Source: JBCBGF01 sp038526915
Lineage (GTDB): Bacteria > Pseudomonadota > Alphaproteobacteria > Rhodobacterales > Rhodobacteraceae
Assembly (NCBI GenBank): GCA_038526915.1
Contig: JBCBGF010000001.1
Location: 186,001-250,000, forward strand
Length of the DNA stretch: 64,000 nucleotides
Reading direction: 5' to 3'
Shown: positions 63,696 through 64,000 of the stretch, piece by piece
Layout: the number at the start of each line of letters is the position of its first letter
Numbering within the stretch: position 1 is the stretch's first letter
Translations under genes and position numbers: made by a program
Notes under the pieces: generated by a model
The model's database searches: none
What the model was told of the DNA's origin: nothing
The model's input: the letters and a program-made list of their open reading frames with translations, nothing else

Positions 63696-64000
63696 TCACT
63701 TGTCGCGAAACTGCGCCTCGCGCTTGTCGATAAAGGCATTCATGCCTTCGGTCTGATCCTCTGTCGCAAACAGGGCGTGGAACAGGCGGCGTTCGTACAA
63801 AAGCCCCTCGGCCAGGGTCGTCTCAAAGCTGCGATTGACGGCTTCCTTTACGGCCATGCTGGTGATTGTCGACTTCTCGACGATCTTCTGCGCGGCGGCC
63901 ATCACCTCTTCCATAAGCTTCTTGGCCGGCACCACGCGGCTGACGAGACCTGCCCGCTCCGCCTCTTCGGCATCCATGAAGCGGCCGGTCAGGTGCATCT
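63696..64000 (-). CDS. Enoyl-CoA hydratase, C-terminal part (5' end beyond window)
   Basis: About 100 C-terminal residues of a crotonase-family enzyme: MHLTGRFMDAEEAERAGLVSRVVP, TITSMAVKEAVNRSFETTLAEGLLYERRLFHALFATEDQTEGMNAFIDKREAQF. The reading frame is open to the right edge. Catalyses hydration of enoyl-CoA in fatty-acid degradation; exact substrate unknown. Upstream of rpsT on the same strand. Confidence 0.88.
   Translation of the reverse strand, partial: MHLTGRFMDAEEAERAGLVSRVVPAKKLMEEVMAAAQKIVEKSTITSMAVKEAVNRSFETTLAEGLLYERRLFHALFATEDQTEGMNAFIDKREAQFRDK

Overview
The window is 64 kb of high-GC bacterial chromosome, apart from a 99-base assembly gap at 41304-41402. The gene set points to an aerobic anoxygenic phototroph of the Rhodobacteraceae (Roseobacter lineage, Alphaproteobacteria). 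It carries crtA, bchI, bchD, bchO, crtI, crtB and tspO with PpsR-type TGT-N12-ACA boxes. It also carries the rpsT-dnaA block, a DUF4170 gene beside lpxK, divergent mutY and dciA/dsbA, and an alphaproteobacterial SOS box (GTTC-N7-GTTC) before recQ. No tRNA, rRNA, CRISPR array or intact insertion sequence was recognised.

Layout. 1-8.1 kb: a TetR-controlled export operon on the minus strand (adaptor, RND pump, second adaptor, DevC, DevA; DevA runs off the left edge). 8.4-13.6 kb: an accessory block with two AraC regulators, a Tat-targeted SDR, and a divergent operon of a 44-residue membrane peptide, an unrecognised protein and a second SDR. 13.8-17.1 kb: RNA repair, rtcR and rtcB, with a palindrome and a strong leader hairpin between them. 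17.2-19.7 kb: a small unknown gene, a cytochrome b561-YceI fusion and a convergent free-standing YceI. 20.1-27.7 kb: the photosynthesis sub-cluster tspO-crtB-crtI / crtA-bchI-bchD-bchO. 27.7-41.1 kb: mostly housekeeping genes (DUF4170, a KdtA-like transferase with altered catalytic motifs, lpxK, CaiB, dsbA, dciA, mutY, an AlkB-like hydroxylase, tdh-kbl, MarR-thiolase, a hybrid kinase). 41.1-49.9 kb: a heptamer repeat array beside the gap, then VOC, yaaA, recQ, yggT, an MFS transporter, mepA, a phytase-like protein, a queuosine-precursor transporter, a micro-ORF unit and arfB. 50-64 kb: replication and NAD genes (dnaN, recF, gyrB, pncB-ykgJ-pncA, trhO, dnaA, rpsT) and a partial enoyl-CoA hydratase.

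How the genes work together. BchI and BchD are two of the three magnesium chelatase subunits, BchO is the associated hydrolase-like protein, and CrtI/CrtB/CrtA make spheroidene-series carotenoids ending in a ketocarotenoid. Reaction-centre genes, most bch genes, bchH and crtC-F are not here, and both flanks of the sub-cluster are non-photosynthetic, so the photosynthesis cluster is split in this genome. Tdh and Kbl form the threonine-to-glycine pathway. PncA and PncB form the NAD salvage pair. DnaN, RecF, GyrB and DnaA lie near one another but in a rearranged order.

The observations most worth a second look are: loss of all four structural-zinc cysteines in Tdh; loss of the catalytic Glu motif in the KdtA-like protein; an atypical GAFTGA loop in RtcR together with the rtcB leader structures; a likely non-canonical ATT start for crtA; a micro-ORF with an anti-SD-perfect ribosome site and its own terminator before arfB; the SOS box of recQ; and the (GGTGAGC)12 array.
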